Positions 30,328 through 37,171 of a stretch of 37,171 nt of DNA are shown here, piece by piece. Below the pieces are notes generated by a model. That model was not told the origin of the DNA, did not search any database, and saw nothing but the letters and a program-made list of their open reading frames with translations. Each line of letters begins with the position of its first letter. Position 1 is the first letter of the stretch. The position numbers and the translations under genes are program-made. This stretch comes from Muribaculaceae bacterium. GTDB taxonomy: Bacteria; Bacteroidota; Bacteroidia; Bacteroidales; Muribaculaceae. The stretch spans positions 1-37,171 of the forward strand of contig VSPD01000026.1 in NCBI GenBank assembly GCA_009775125.1. Reading direction: 5' to 3'.

Positions 30328-30515
30328 TACGCATATTAGCCCGCAGGATTGTTTTTGAGGGGCGGGAGCATAAACTGTCTTTGCTTGAAATATCCGCGGA
30401 TGGTCGTAAAGTGAAAATTTCTCCTTTTGTCAAAGAAACTCATTCCACTGTTTTTATTGACGGCGCGGTTGAGGTGATTCACACCGGCCGAGAATACTCA
30501 TATCGCTGTATATGA
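30324..30515 (+). CDS. Small protein of unknown function in the lspA operon
   Basis: A 63-residue basic protein (MIRILARRIVFEGREHKLSL, then KVKISPFVKETHSTVFIDGA). The ATG overlaps the TGA of the DUF4296 gene by 4 nt, which supports translation. The sequence suggests a small all-beta fold. No signal peptide, membrane helix or metal motif is present, and I do not recognise the family. A 49-nt gap separates it from the CvfB-type gene. Its frame also runs upstream through the DUF4296 gene, but that part is a shadow. Confidence 0.6.
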   Translation: MIRILARRIVFEGREHKLSLLEISADGRKVKISPFVKETHSTVFIDGAVEVIHTGREYSYRCI

Positions 30516-30564
30516 GCGATAGTTAACCAAAATTTGTTTTACATTAAATAGAAAAAACACCAAT

Positions 30565-31404
30565 ATGATAAAAATTGGAGAAAATAATAAATTGAAAGTG
30601 GTGCGTCCGGTAGATTTCGGCGTATATCTTGATGGAGGAGAAGCAGGCGAAATACTCATGCCCGCCAAGTATATATCTTCACCCCTAAGCCCGGGCGACG
30701 AGGTCGATGTATTTGTATACACCGATTCAGAAGACCGTCTTGTAGCCACTACCGAGCGGCCATTTGCCCGTGTCGGAGAATTTGCCTTTTTGCAGGTTCT
30801 GCAAGTAAACAGGGTAGGGGCTTTCCTCGACTGGGGGCTGCCTGCAAAAAACCTTCTCGTGCCCTTTGCCGAGCAAAAAGCAAAGATGCGCCCCGGCGGC
30901 ATATATCTCGTTTATGTATATCTCGACCATACGACAAAGCGCGTTGTAGCTTCATCTAAAATTGAAAAATATGTCGGAAATGTCGTGCCTCGTTACACCC
31001 CGGGCGACAAAGTGTCGGCTCTTGTATTCGAGCATACGTCCATCGGATACAGATGTATCGTCGACAACCTGCATTACGGCATGATTTACGACAACGAGGT
31101 GTTCCGCCCGATTGAGGTTGAAAACACCGTCGAGGCTTATGTGCGCCAGGTGCGTGAAGATGGTAAAATAGACCTTACTCTTGCCGACAAGGCGTCTGTG
31201 CGTACAGATTCATTGTCGGAGCGTGTTTATAATGCAATTGTCGAGGCCGGAGGCCGGCTGCCCATGTCCGACAAATCATCTCCCGAAGAAATCCGCGAGC
31301 GTTTCCAGTGCTCTAAGCGCGATTTCAAGCAGGCGATAGGTCATTTGTTCCGCGACCGTCGGATTCTCCTTGGCGAAGGCGAATTATTGGTAGCAGATAA
31401 GTAG
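30565..31404 (+). CDS. CvfB-family S1-domain RNA-binding protein
   Basis: A 279-residue soluble protein with tandem S1-like OB folds: residues 1-60 (VVRPVDFGVYLDGGEAGEIL, then MPAKY), 65-135 (LQVLQVNRVGAFLDWGLPAK) and 150-205. A C-terminal winged-helix segment follows (MSDKSSPEEIRERFQCSKRD, then FKQAIGHLFRDRRI). This is the CvfB/YitL architecture; CvfB affects virulence-gene expression in Staphylococcus, probably through RNA. It lies 49 nt after the small gene of the ileS-lspA operon and may be read through from it. No strong promoter was found directly upstream. Confidence 0.88.
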   Translation: MIKIGENNKLKVVRPVDFGVYLDGGEAGEILMPAKYISSPLSPGDEVDVFVYTDSEDRLVATTERPFARVGEFAFLQVLQVNRVGAFLDWGLPAKNLLVPFAEQKAKMRPGGIYLVYVYLDHTTKRVVASSKIEKYVGNVVPRYTPGDKVSALVFEHTSIGYRCIVDNLHYGMIYDNEVFRPIEVENTVEAYVRQVREDGKIDLTLADKASVRTDSLSERVYNAIVEAGGRLPMSDKSSPEEIRERFQCSKRDFKQAIGHLFRDRRILLGEGELLVADK

Positions 31405-31435
31405 AGAGTGTTAAATTCGACTCTTAAAAAAAGTT

Positions 31436-31470
31436 AATAGTTTAGAAACTGTAAGGATATATAAACTATT
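31436..31470 (+). terminator. Possible AT-rich terminator after the CvfB gene
   Basis: AATAGTTTA (31436-31444) and TAAACTATT (31462-31470) form a 9-bp stem followed by TTAACATT. The low GC content makes it a weak candidate. Confidence 0.35.
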
Positions 31471-31507
31471 TTAACATTCATATTCGCCATTTTAGTTGTT
31501 ATAGTTG

Positions 31508-31515
31508 TAATTTTG
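31508..31515 (+). promoter_or_regulatory. Candidate -7 element of the Bat operon
   Basis: TAATTTTG fits the consensus. The predicted start is near 31519, giving a ~75-nt leader before moxR at 31594. No TTTG is seen at the -33 position. Confidence 0.4.
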
Positions 31516-31593
31516 TGAACAAATTCGGGTTCCACTGCCAAGTCTTCCCGAGAAAGTAACATCAGAATATATAATACAACTATTTAAATATCT

Positions 31594-32589
31594 ATGAGCG
31601 AATCCGTAAATATCCGCGAACTCAACAGCCTTGTAGCCGGCAAGAGCGAGTTTATCAACCTGATAACACATGGCATGGACCGCACTATCGTCGGTCAGAA
31701 ACATCTCGTGGAATCTTTGGTGATTGCACTCCTGGCAAACGGCCACGTGCTTCTCGAAGGCGTTCCCGGCCTTGCAAAGACTCTTGCCATAAAGACTCTT
31801 GCTCAACTTATCGATGCAAAATATAGCCGAATCCAGTTCACCCCCGACCTTCTCCCTGCCGATGTGCTCGGTACAATGATATACTCTGTTAAAAACGAGC
31901 AATTTCAGGTGAAGAAAGGCCCGATTTTTGCAAATTTCGTGCTCGCCGATGAAATCAACCGCGCCCCTGCAAAGGTGCAGTCGGCATTGCTCGAAGCCAT
32001 GCAGGAGCGTCAGGTGACAATCGGCGACACCACTTTCCCGCTCCAAGAGCCGTTCCTGGTCATGGCTACGCAAAACCCCATCGAGCAGGAAGGCACATAT
32101 CCGCTCCCCGAGGCACAAGTCGACCGTTTCCTCATGAAGGTAGTCATCGGCTATCCCACCAAGGATGAAGAAAAAATTATTGTCCGCCAAAACATTTCCA
32201 ATGTGCGCAATAAAGTTGAGGCCCTTCTGCGCCCGGAAGAAATTATCGAAGCTCAAAATGTCGTAAATCAGATATATGTCGACGAAAAAATCGAACGATA
32301 CATCGTCGACATCGTATTTGCTACCCGTTTCCCCGGCGATTTCGGCCTTGCCGACCTTACAAGCATAATCGCATTCGGAGCTTCTCCCCGTGCTTCCATC
32401 TCGCTTGCCCGTGCCGCTCGTGCCTACGCCTTCATTCACGGCCGCGGCTATGTTATCCCCGAGGACATCATTGCCGTGAGCCACGATGTGTTGCGTCACC
32501 GTATCGGCGTGACATACGAAGCCGAAGCAAACAACATCACTACCGATGAAATAATCACCGAGATACTCGACAAAGTCCAGGTGCCCTGA
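31594..32589 (+). CDS. moxR: MoxR-family AAA+ ATPase
   Basis: A 331-residue cytosolic AAA+ ATPase. Walker A is EGVPGLAKT (residues 55-63), Walker B is FVLADEINRAPAK (Asp119-Glu120), and the segment LLEAMQERQVTIG and the sensor ATQNPIEQEGTYPLPEAQVD are the MoxR hallmarks. MoxR proteins act as chaperone-like partners of von Willebrand factor A proteins. It is the first gene of the Bat aerotolerance operon, and the DUF58 gene overlaps its stop codon by 1 nt. Confidence 0.95.
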   Translation: MSESVNIRELNSLVAGKSEFINLITHGMDRTIVGQKHLVESLVIALLANGHVLLEGVPGLAKTLAIKTLAQLIDAKYSRIQFTPDLLPADVLGTMIYSVKNEQFQVKKGPIFANFVLADEINRAPAKVQSALLEAMQERQVTIGDTTFPLQEPFLVMATQNPIEQEGTYPLPEAQVDRFLMKVVIGYPTKDEEKIIVRQNISNVRNKVEALLRPEEIIEAQNVVNQIYVDEKIERYIVDIVFATRFPGDFGLADLTSIIAFGASPRASISLARAARAYAFIHGRGYVIPEDIIAVSHDVLRHRIGVTYEAEANNITTDEIITEILDKVQVP

Positions 32590-33464
32590 TGGATGCGAAC
32601 GAACTGCTGAAAAAGGTTAGGAAGATAGAAATCAAGACACGTGGCTTGTCGCAGAATATCTTCGCCGGCGAATATCATTCCGCCTTCAAAGGGCGTGGCA
32701 TGATGTTTTCGGAGGTGCGCGAGTACCAGTACGGCGATGACATCCGCGACATCGACTGGAACGTGACCGCGCGTCAGAACCGGCCTCACGTCAAAGTATA
32801 TGAGGAGGAGCGCGAGCTTACCGTGATGCTTCTTGTCGATGTGTCCGGAAGCCGCTTTTTCGGCGCTGTCGGGGAAGAGAAACGAGAGATGATAGCGGAA
32901 ATATCCGCCACGCTCGCGTTCTCGACAATACAAAACAACGACAAGATCGGCGCGATATTCTTCTCCGATAAGGTGGAGAAGTTTATCCCTCCCAAGAAAG
33001 GCCGCAAACACATCCTGTTCTTGATTCGTGAACTCATCGATTTTCAGCCCGAGAACCGTGGCACAGACATCGCACATGCTGTGGAATATTTCACCAATGC
33101 GATAAAACGACGCTGTACGGCTTTCGTGATAAGCGACTTTATCGACAAATCCGACTATCGGCAGGCCTTAACCATAGCGCGCAACCGTCACGATGTGATG
33201 GCAATGCAGGTCTACGACAAGCGCGATGCCCAGATGCCCGACGTGGGGCTTATGCGCGTGGCCGATCTCGAGACCGGCGACACCCGGTGGATCGACACAT
33301 CGTCGTCGAAAGTGAGAAAAGCCTACGACCGTTGGTGGTACGATCGCCAACAGCATATGTCGGCATCGCTCCGTGCGTCGAGGGTCGATTTTGGCTCGGT
33401 AGCCACCGACGAAGATTATGTGAAACCCCTTCTTTCACTTTTTAAAAACAAAAGCGCGCGATAA
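32589..33464 (+). CDS. DUF58 von Willebrand factor A-like protein
   Basis: A 291-residue protein with the DUF58 core GEYHSAFKGRGMMFSEVREY, then GDDIRDIDWNVTARQNRPHV. A von Willebrand A-like segment LLVDVSGSRFFG follows, with a DxSxS-type metal site (Asp84, Ser86, Ser88). It lacks transmembrane helices and should act at the cytosolic membrane face. DUF58 proteins pair with MoxR ATPases and are the usual second gene of Bat operons. The start codon overlaps the moxR stop by 1 nt, which implies tight coupling. Confidence 0.92.
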   Translation: MDANELLKKVRKIEIKTRGLSQNIFAGEYHSAFKGRGMMFSEVREYQYGDDIRDIDWNVTARQNRPHVKVYEEERELTVMLLVDVSGSRFFGAVGEEKREMIAEISATLAFSTIQNNDKIGAIFFSDKVEKFIPPKKGRKHILFLIRELIDFQPENRGTDIAHAVEYFTNAIKRRCTAFVISDFIDKSDYRQALTIARNRHDVMAMQVYDKRDAQMPDVGLMRVADLETGDTRWIDTSSSKVRKAYDRWWYDRQQHMSASLRASRVDFGSVATDEDYVKPLLSLFKNKSAR

Positions 33465-33470
33465 TAAATA

Positions 33471-34466
33471 ATGGTAAAATCACGGTCAACATATTTTATA
33501 GCGGCATTTGCCCTCCTGTTTTCCATATTTGGAGCATCGGCCAGGGTCGTGAAAGTTACGGCTGAGGCCGATTCCGTGGCCTTGACTATGGGCGACACCA
33601 CGGTAGTCCGCGTTCAAGTAATCAAGGAAGGGCACCCCGGCGTGCTCGTCGGCCTTCCTGAAAAGGAACAGGACTATCACGGCATGGAGCTCTCAAACAT
33701 AGCTGTCGATTCCACCGATCTTGGCAATGGCCGCACACAGCTCGACTATCAGCTTACTTTTCAGGCTTTCGACCCGGCGGCGGCAGTGGTGCTTCCCGGC
33801 TTTTCCTATGCCGCGGCAGGCGACACTGTCAAGTCCAACATCCTCACGTTCAAGGTGCTTCCGGTGGAGTTGAGCCCCGAACTTGGCGATATCAATAACG
33901 TGGACTCGCTTACTATCCATCCGTCGGAAGGTCCGGTGCAGTTGCGCACGCGATTCTACGACTATATCCCCTCGTGGTGGTATTGGGTAGTGATAGCCCT
34001 TGTCGCCGTGGCTTTGGGTGTAGTGCTCTATCTCCTGTATAAGAAAAACGGCCCGTCGCTGTTTGTCGCGCGCAAGCCTGTGCCTCCCTACGACCTCGCC
34101 ATGCAGCGTCTTGCAGCCATTAAGCACCGGGGACTTATCGAGCGTGGACAATTCAAGGAATATTACACGGAATTGACCGATACCTTGCGCTCATATCTTG
34201 AAGGCCGGTTCGGCATCTTTGCAATGGAGTTGACGACAAAGCAGATTCTGGAGCAACTTAGAGCCAATGAAGAAACCCAATTGTCGGCGTCTCAGATTCA
34301 GTCGGCGCTTGAAATGGCCGATTTTGTGAAATTCGCGGCCGTGAAACCGTTGCCCGACGATAATATCAAAACTTACAACACAATATACGATTTTGTAGAG
34401 TCGACCAAGCCGGTTCCTACTCCGGAGGAAGAAGCAGAGGCTGCAAAATCAAAGAAAAAGAAGTAA
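33471..34466 (+). CDS. BatD-like/DUF4381-like membrane protein of the Bat operon
   Basis: A 331-residue protein with a signal peptide (YFIAAFALLFSIFGASA) and a periplasmic beta-sandwich (~25-160, including TMGDTTVVRVQVIKEGHPGV) like BatD domains. One transmembrane helix lies near 163-185 (WWYWVVIALVAVALGVVLYL). A cytosolic helical region follows (YDLAMQRLAAIKHRGLIERG, then FKEYYTELTDTLRSYLEGRF), as in DUF4381-type proteins. The last residues are Lys-rich. It sits between DUF58 and batA as in other Bacteroides Bat clusters. The exact function is unknown. Confidence 0.8.
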   Translation: MVKSRSTYFIAAFALLFSIFGASARVVKVTAEADSVALTMGDTTVVRVQVIKEGHPGVLVGLPEKEQDYHGMELSNIAVDSTDLGNGRTQLDYQLTFQAFDPAAAVVLPGFSYAAAGDTVKSNILTFKVLPVELSPELGDINNVDSLTIHPSEGPVQLRTRFYDYIPSWWYWVVIALVAVALGVVLYLLYKKNGPSLFVARKPVPPYDLAMQRLAAIKHRGLIERGQFKEYYTELTDTLRSYLEGRFGIFAMELTTKQILEQLRANEETQLSASQIQSALEMADFVKFAAVKPLPDDNIKTYNTIYDFVESTKPVPTPEEEAEAAKSKKKK

Positions 34467-34503
34467 GATACTTCATAACTCATAACTTCTACCTGATACT
34501 TAA

Positions 34504-35490
34504 ATGCAGTTTGCCCACCCGTCATATTTTTGGCTATTTCTTGGTTTTATTCCATTGATTGCATGGTATATAATCAAGCAGAGGAATGCCCGTGCGTCGA
34601 TGGCAATTTCCACAATATCGCCGTTTGCGTCAATCGGACGCTCATGGAAGGAATATGTGCGCCATTTAGTCTTTCTACTTCGTCTCGGAGCCTTGGCTTG
34701 CCTTATTATCATTCTTGCCAGGCCGCAGGTCAAGGACAATTGGCGCACGACATCGACCGAAGGTACCGACATAATGCTTGCCATCGACGTGTCGTCGTCG
34801 ATGCTTGCGCGTGATTTCCAGCCCGACCGTCTCGAAGCGGCAAAAGCAGTGGCGCAGAAGTTTGTTGCCGGCCGCGATGGCGACAATATCGGCGTTGTAA
34901 TCTTCGCCGGAGAAAGCCTTACCGGCATACCCATGACGGTCGACCGCTCGATGCTTCTCAACTATATCAACTCCATCAAGATGAACATCCTTCCCGACGG
35001 CACCGCCATTGGCGATGGTATTGCCACTTCGCTCAACCGTCTCAAAGAAGGCAAGGCAAAAAGCCGGAGCATAATTCTCCTCACCGACGGCTCGAACAAT
35101 ACCGGCGTAGTGGCTCCTGTAATGGCGACAGACGTGGCTAAGGAACTCGGGGTGCGCATCTACACGGTAGGTATCGGCACCAACGGCATGGCTCCGACTC
35201 CCGTCATGGGCATGTTCGGCAATATTGAATACGAGCCGCAGAAGGTTGTAATCGACGAAGGCACATTGCGTGAGATTGCCGATGCTACGGGTGGCAAGTA
35301 TTTCCGCGCAACCGACAATAAGGTTCTTAGCGACGTGTTTGCCGAAATCGACCGTCTCGAAAAAACAAGGATGGACGTGCGCCATTTTTCTCATACCGAA
35401 GACAATTACATGCTCTTCGCCTGGATAGCATTTGCACTTGTAGCCTTAGACTTGCTTTTGCGATACACGGTGCTTCGTTCCATTCCATAA
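34504..35490 (+). CDS. batA: BatA, von Willebrand factor A membrane protein
   Basis: A 328-residue inner-membrane protein. Two N-terminal helices (~8-24 and 55-73) precede a von Willebrand A domain with MIDAS motif DVSSS (Asp95, Ser97, Ser99), a conserved Thr in the LPDGTAIGDG loop and LLTDGSNNTG. A C-terminal helix is at ~302-322. BatA proteins were linked to aerotolerance in Bacteroides fragilis and are thought to form a complex with BatB. The gene is separated by 37 nt from the preceding gene and 24 nt from batB. Confidence 0.92.
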   Translation: MQFAHPSYFWLFLGFIPLIAWYIIKQRNARASMAISTISPFASIGRSWKEYVRHLVFLLRLGALACLIIILARPQVKDNWRTTSTEGTDIMLAIDVSSSMLARDFQPDRLEAAKAVAQKFVAGRDGDNIGVVIFAGESLTGIPMTVDRSMLLNYINSIKMNILPDGTAIGDGIATSLNRLKEGKAKSRSIILLTDGSNNTGVVAPVMATDVAKELGVRIYTVGIGTNGMAPTPVMGMFGNIEYEPQKVVIDEGTLREIADATGGKYFRATDNKVLSDVFAEIDRLEKTRMDVRHFSHTEDNYMLFAWIAFALVALDLLLRYTVLRSIP

Positions 35491-35514
35491 ACGATATAAA
35501 AGAGATTTGATAAT

Positions 35515-36564
35515 ATGTTTGATTTTGCATACCCTATACATCTATATCTATTGGCGACGCTGGTTGTCTTCGCCCTCCTTTTCTGGTGGGCCCAGATTTC
35601 ACGGTCGCGCAAGTTGCGGCGGTTCGGTAAGCTCGGGGTTATCGGAAACCTTATGCCCGACGCCTCGATATACAAGCCCAGAATCAAGATTGTGCTCGAG
35701 CTTCTTGCCCTTGCGGCGATTGTGATAGTGCTGGCCCGCCCCCGATATGGAGAAAAGGAAACCCAGCAGTCGCGTCAAGCCGGTATCGAGATTATGATTG
35801 CATTCGACGTGTCAAACTCCATGCTGGCATCGTCCAACGACGACCCCAATGGCATATCTCGCCTCGACAGAGCGCGTCTCGTGCTTGAAAAACTTGTCGA
35901 CAAATTGCACAATGATAAAGTCGGGCTTGTCGTTTTTGCCGGCGAGGCCAAGACGCAAATGCCGCTCACCACAGATTATTATTCCGCTAAAATGTATCTC
36001 GGCGACCTGTCGCCGCGTCTGGTGCAATTCCAAGGCACGTCTATCACCGATGCTATAAATATGTCGGTAAGCGCATTTTCAGATAATCAGGATGTGCAGA
36101 AAGCCATTATACTCATTACCGATGCCGAAAACCACGAAGGCGATGCCATAGAGGCCGCTAAGGAGGCCAAGAAAAAAGGCATCCAGGTCGACGTGATCGG
36201 CGTGGGCTCGGCCAAAGGTGCGCCAATCCCGGTCAACAGCCGTGGCGACGACTTTATGCGCGACAACTCCGGCCAGGTGGTAATCACCACTTTTGATGAA
36301 AACTCCGCCAAATCGATAGCCGAAGCCGGCGGCGGCGTATATGTCAACGGTGCGTCGCAGAAAGCATTGTCTACTCTTACAGATGCGCTTGATTCCCTCG
36401 ACAAAACTGAATTTAAGCGTGTAGAGTATAAGGCCGGCGCCGAGCAGTTCCCCACTTTCGCCTGGCTTGCCCTGATATTGCTCGTAGCCGATATTTTCGT
36501 GCTCGACCGTAAAATCGGATGGCTCAAAAACATACAGTTCTTCACGAAAGACTCAAAGAAATGA
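35515..36564 (+). CDS. batB: BatB, von Willebrand factor A membrane protein
   Basis: A 349-residue paralog of BatA. Two N-terminal helices (~10-26 and 57-74) precede a von Willebrand A domain with MIDAS motif DVSNS (Asp98, Ser100, Ser102), the loop QGTSITDAINMS and the strand AIILITDAENHEG. A C-terminal helix near 321-336 completes the topology. It should sit in the inner membrane with the von Willebrand domain exposed in the periplasm. The stop overlaps the batC start by 4 nt. Confidence 0.92.
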   Translation: MFDFAYPIHLYLLATLVVFALLFWWAQISRSRKLRRFGKLGVIGNLMPDASIYKPRIKIVLELLALAAIVIVLARPRYGEKETQQSRQAGIEIMIAFDVSNSMLASSNDDPNGISRLDRARLVLEKLVDKLHNDKVGLVVFAGEAKTQMPLTTDYYSAKMYLGDLSPRLVQFQGTSITDAINMSVSAFSDNQDVQKAIILITDAENHEGDAIEAAKEAKKKGIQVDVIGVGSAKGAPIPVNSRGDDFMRDNSGQVVITTFDENSAKSIAEAGGGVYVNGASQKALSTLTDALDSLDKTEFKRVEYKAGAEQFPTFAWLALILLVADIFVLDRKIGWLKNIQFFTKDSKK

Positions 36565-37171
36565 TGCGATACTCTATATTACATATAATTGCATGTGCAA
36601 TGGCGGTGATATCTGCGCCGAGTGTTTTTGCGCAGCAGCCCCACGACAACTCAATCAAGGAAGAACGCAACTTGATTAAGGATGGCAACAAGGCTTATCG
36701 GGAGGGGAACTATGCAAAGGCCCTGCAATGCTACGACGAGGCTTTGCTCGAAGCTCCGATGTCGGAGGCCGCTCAATTCAACCGCGCCGTGGCTCTTACC
36801 CATCTTGCCAATCCCGCAGATTCAACTTCCAAGACTCTTGACCAGGCCATAGAAATCTATCAACGTCTTGGCAAGGCCGCCGCCGATAAAACGTTGCGTG
36901 AGAAATCAAATTACAATCTTGGCAACCTAGCTTTCAACCGGCAGGACTATCAGCAAAGCATCGACTATTACAAAAAAGCGCTTCGCATCAATCCCGCAAA
37001 TATGCACGCGAGAGAGAACCTCCGTGTAGCCCAGTTGAAATTGCCCGAAAACGACAATCAAAACCAGGACCAACAGCAGCAACAAGACCAACAGCAGCAG
37101 CAAGATCAACAGCAGCAACCGCAGCAACAACAGCAACAACAACCGCAGCAACAGCAAATGCGCGGCAATGC
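36561..37171 (+). CDS. batC: BatC-like TPR protein, cut by the window end
   Basis: At least 203 residues, open at the window edge. The signal peptide MMRYSILHIIACAMAVISAP ends in FAQQ. TPR repeats follow (LIKDGNKAYREGNYAKALQC, then YDEALLEAP, and NYNLGNLAFNRQDYQQSIDY). From about residue 155 a Gln-rich region begins (QNQDQQQQQDQQQQQDQQQQ), with mixed CAG/CAA codons. This matches BatC, the periplasmic TPR partner in Bat operons. The ATG overlaps the batB stop by 4 nt. No stop codon is seen, so the C-terminus is unknown. Confidence 0.85.
   Translation, partial: MMRYSILHIIACAMAVISAPSVFAQQPHDNSIKEERNLIKDGNKAYREGNYAKALQCYDEALLEAPMSEAAQFNRAVALTHLANPADSTSKTLDQAIEIYQRLGKAAADKTLREKSNYNLGNLAFNRQDYQQSIDYYKKALRINPANMHARENLRVAQLKLPENDNQNQDQQQQQDQQQQQDQQQQPQQQQQQQPQQQQMRGN

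Noticed and set aside
31492..32499. A 335-codon minus-strand frame opposite moxR
   Set aside because: It is a shadow of moxR, which has full AAA+ motifs; the antisense frame has no recognisable features.
36561..37171. Unstable CAG/CAA repeat expansion in batC
   Set aside because: The Gln codons are mixed and interrupted by Asp, Pro and Asn; Gln-rich tails are common in BatC-type proteins.
1..37171. tRNA or rRNA genes and CRISPR arrays
   Set aside because: I looked through the intergenic gaps and saw no cloverleaf-like sequence with a CCA-adjacent acceptor stem, no rRNA segment and no regular repeat-spacer array.

Overview
The window looks like chromosome from a gut Bacteroidales bacterium, most likely a member of the Muribaculaceae. 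Three things point there. Several genes are preceded by the Bacteroidetes sigma promoter (TTTG, 19-20 bp, TAnnTTTG). The gene content is characteristic: lspA next to a DUF4296 lipoprotein, a complete Bat aerotolerance operon start, pyruvate phosphate dikinase, a DUF2520 protein beside a KdsC-like phosphatase, and HU-domain proteins fused to SPOR or LysM. Shine-Dalgarno sequences are weak or absent. Most of the window is moderately GC-rich and densely coding. The exception is about 2.1-3.9 kb, which is AT-rich and holds small or decayed genes.

Layout. 0.1-1.9 kb (minus): an AraC regulator and a DUF3667 membrane protein. 2.1-3.9 kb: a small lipoprotein, a decayed coding stretch, a small AT-rich membrane protein, a frameshifted gene fragment and a group of hairpins. 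3.9-6.6 kb (minus): ppdK. 6.9-8.3 kb (plus): an orphan TerD-domain protein and a GT2 glycosyltransferase. 8.3-9.8 kb: a SugE-type exporter and a Nim-like flavoprotein, divergent from a Crp-like regulator. 9.9-11.7 kb: a BlaI/BlaR1-type repressor and M56 sensor pair with a duplicated operator. 11.8-14.2 kb (minus): a GT2 polyprenyl-phosphate glycosyltransferase, an HU protein and an HU-transmembrane-LysM fusion. 14.4-16.7 kb (minus): a beta-helix lipoprotein and a TPR protein. 16.8-20.7 kb (plus): an HU-CCDC81-transmembrane-SPOR protein, nitroreductase, DUF2520 protein, KdsC-like phosphatase, a MITE-like element, Maf and a small conserved-looking protein. 20.7-24.8 kb: an ABC-F ATPase and an M13 metallopeptidase. 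25-31.4 kb: ileS, a DksA-like protein, lspA, DUF4296, a 63-residue protein and CvfB. 31.6-37.2 kb: the Bat operon (moxR, DUF58, a BatD-like protein, batA, batB, batC cut by the window end).

The most interesting biology is a pair of predicted chromosome-to-envelope tethers within 6 kb. One is an HU protein overlapping an HU-TM-LysM fusion. The other is an HU-CCDC81-TM-SPOR protein. Both have a DNA-binding-type fold on the cytoplasmic side of one membrane helix and a peptidoglycan-binding module on the other side. Other points of note: IleRS carries a swapped GXHH in place of the HIGH signature, a change associated with mupirocin hyper-resistance; several promoters sit so close to start codons that leaderless mRNAs are predicted; and a 191-bp element has 19-bp terminal inverted repeats flanked by TA.

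All family assignments were made by eye from motifs and protein architecture. No database search was run.
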